From a bacterium (GTDB lineage: Bacteria; Chloroflexota; Dormibacteria; UBA8260; Bog-877): a stretch of DNA of 7,305 nt. Made by a program: the position numbers and the translations under genes. The notes beneath the pieces are model-generated. The model had not been told where the DNA came from. It did no database searches and worked only from the letters and a program-made list of their open reading frames with translations. The DNA is taken from positions 1 through 7,305 of the forward strand of contig JAJYWT010000118.1 of assembly GCA_021791345.1 (NCBI GenBank). Reading direction: 5' to 3'. Positions 6,259-7,305 of this stretch are shown in pieces (the stretch's first letter is position 1; each line of letters begins with the position of its first letter).

Positions 6259-6266
6259 GAGCGGAG

Positions 6267-6708
6267 ATGAACTTGAAGGAGTGGGCGAGGGGGCAGGGGA
6301 TTCACCCGGTGACCGCATGCCGTTGGTTCCGGGATGGCAAGCTGGCCGGTGCCGGCGCACCGCGTCGAGGGCGTCGCGGTCCGGCGTGTGGTCACCGAGG
6401 TGGGCTCCGCGCTGAACGGTAAACGGCTAAGGTTTCTGGCTCTGCTGGGGGACGAGTCGGTAACGACGATCGTGGTCGAGCACAGGGACCGATTTGCCCG
6501 CTTCGGCTCCGAGTACGTGGAAGCCGCGCTTTCCGCGCCGGGACGCCGGCTGCTGGTGGTGGACCCCGCCGAGGTTGACGACGACCTGGTCCAGGACGTG
6601 ACCGAGATCCTCTCCTCGCTGTGCGCCCGCCTCTACGGCCGCCGGGCAGCGAAGAAGCAGGCGGCGCGATTAATCGCTGCGGTGACCGGGATCGGATGCG
6701 ACTCATGA
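6267..6708 (+). pseudogene. tnpA: IS607-family serine recombinase TnpA, frameshifted and internally deleted
   Basis: The intact protein (about 190-220 residues) has an N-terminal MerR-like helix-turn-helix and a serine-recombinase domain that moves the element. Here ATG 6267 gives MNLKEWARGQGIHPV, then RWFRDGKL, the usual opening. One extra G at 6344-6345 then shifts the frame; the original frame stops at TAA 6420-6422. The continuing recombinase lies in the next frame: PVPAHRVEGVAVRRVVTEVG, SALNG, EHRDRFARFGSEYVEAAL, EVDDDLVQDVTEIL, LYGRRAA, to TGA 6706-6708. Between HRV and GVAVRRVV, about 45-55 residues are absent compared with relatives. The missing part is the segment with YARVSSADQ, which carries the catalytic serine. 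Two separate lesions therefore make this copy inactive. The C-terminal portion is well conserved, so decay looks recent. Confidence 0.93.
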
Positions 6709-7305
6709 CCACCATGGCGTGCGCAGGTGCTGGGGTGACAGTGGAGGCCCGCACCGCCAAAGAAGCGGCGAGGATCGCCAGTGTCACCGGGGGGGAGCAT
6801 CTGCCTGCCAAAGAGCCGGGCAAGCTGTCGCGCCGGGTAAGGCTCAGCGGTGATTTCGAGGCTCACCGGGCGGCAGTCGAGGGCGTGACCGTCTTGTTCG
6901 GTCTCTTCACCGATGACGGCGTCCCGGTGCCCTCTGGCTGGACCGTGACGGGGGCGAGCTTCGAGGTGCAGTGGCCCAAGGAAGCTTCCCGTGTGCGTTC
7001 GCACTTCGGGGCCAGACGCTACGCCTTCAACTGGGGTCTCGGCCAGGTGAAAGCCGACATGGACGCGAAGCAGGCCGATCCGGAGCACGAGTCGGTGCCC
7101 TGGACGCTCCTGGCTTTGCGCAAGCGCTGGAACCAGGTCAAAGACGAGGTGGCTCCGTGGTGGGCCGAGAACTCCAAGGAGTGCTATGCCTCGGGAATCG
7201 CAGATCTCGTGCAGGCGCTGGAGAACTGGTCAACGTCCAAGCAAGGCAAGCGCAAGGGGCGCAAGGTCGGGTTCCCCAAGTTCAAGTCTCGCAATCGCGA
7301 TCGGC
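6705..7305 (+). CDS. tnpB: TnpB, RNA-guided nuclease of the IS607 element, N-terminal 200 residues
   Basis: The frame opens at ATG 6705, overlapping the tnpA stop as ATGA, and stays open to the window end. TnpB is an RNA-guided DNA endonuclease, ancestral to Cas12, that helps keep IS605/IS607 elements in the genome. The visible part is the N-terminal wedge/recognition region. FGARRYAFNWGLGQVKADM is the conserved RxxxNWxL-like block; LRKRWNQVKDEVAPWWAENS and CYASGIADLVQALENW follow. Then come KGRKVGFPKFKSRNRD, the basic GFPxFKSR motif of actinobacterial TnpBs. The RuvC active-site residues and zinc finger are beyond 7305, so activity cannot be judged. About 100 residues of less conserved sequence precede FGARRYA. 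No frameshift is seen. A second ATG at 6714 is possible, but the ATGA overlap favours 6705. Confidence 0.94.
   Translation, partial: MTTMACAGAGVTVEARTAKEAARIASVTGGEHLPAKEPGKLSRRVRLSGDFEAHRAAVEGVTVLFGLFTDDGVPVPSGWTVTGASFEVQWPKEASRVRSHFGARRYAFNWGLGQVKADMDAKQADPEHESVPWTLLALRKRWNQVKDEVAPWWAENSKECYASGIADLVQALENWSTSKQGKRKGRKVGFPKFKSRNRDR

Larger units (their letters stand above)
6226..7305 (+). mobile_element. IS607-family (IS605-like tnpA/tnpB) element, left part
   Basis: The element contains an IS607-type serine recombinase gene (broken) and tnpB, in the standard order with a 4-bp overlap. The left boundary is inferred, not read from a repeat: host-gene similarity ends at the GGGG run 6222-6225, and IS607 elements insert at GG with no target duplication or terminal inverted repeats. 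The first 40 bases hold TACGA/TCGTA (6227-6231, 6240-6244) and TATAGT at 6253-6258, a likely -10 for tnpA. The right end, where the TnpB guide RNA would be encoded, is outside the window. Confidence 0.82.

Noticed and set aside
6633..7088. Open frame of 151 codons on the - strand
   Set aside because: It is antisense to the end of tnpA and to tnpB, which have clear conserved motifs.
1..7305. CRISPR array, tRNA or rRNA gene
   Set aside because: No regularly spaced repeats and no cloverleaf or rRNA signature were found on reading either strand.

Overview
The window comes from a high-GC bacterium. The backbone genes (class II ribonucleotide reductase, an F420-type luciferase-like oxidoreductase, a secreted amidase) and actinobacterial-style IS607 and Fic proteins suggest Actinomycetota or a similar GC-rich phylum such as Chloroflexota/Dormibacterota. 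The sequence does not settle which. All family assignments come from reading translations and motifs by eye, without database searches.

Layout. (1) Bases 1-1095: the 3' end of a B12-dependent ribonucleotide reductase gene (nrdJ, + strand), closed by a strong intrinsic terminator. (2) Bases 1203-2464: a solitary, autoinhibited class II Fic protein with a C-terminal winged helix (- strand). Its base composition is clearly lower in GC, and a near-consensus sigma70 promoter lies almost on top of its GTG start. (3) Bases 2465-3713: about 1.25 kb with no convincing intact gene. It holds a truncated IS110 transposase N-terminus and repeat traces, so it looks like a decayed insertion zone. (4) Bases 3714-4892: a signal-peptide-bearing Amidase_3 protein (- strand) in which a zinc-ligand histidine appears to be tryptophan, with a C-terminal membrane helix and a basic tail. 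(5) Bases 5148-6053: an F420-dependent luciferase-like oxidoreductase (- strand). (6) From 6130: the first ~33 codons of what looks like a pyridoxamine 5'-phosphate oxidase-family gene (+ strand), cut off by an IS607-family element. (7) Bases 6226-7305: that element, with a broken serine recombinase tnpA (frameshift plus loss of the catalytic-serine region) overlapping by 4 bp an open tnpB that runs off the window.

How the parts relate. The chromosomal genes are probably independent housekeeping or envelope functions. The two flavin/F420-type genes (5148-6053 and the fragment at 6130) are divergently arranged across a 76-bp gap and may once have been a functional pair. Three independent traces of mobility (low-GC Fic segment, IS110 stub, IS607 element) mark this as an accessory or insertion-prone stretch next to nrdJ. 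No complete new system is visible. The most unusual points are the amidase with an altered metal site, the tnpB kept beside a dead tnpA, and the IS607 insertion that splits a flavoprotein gene.
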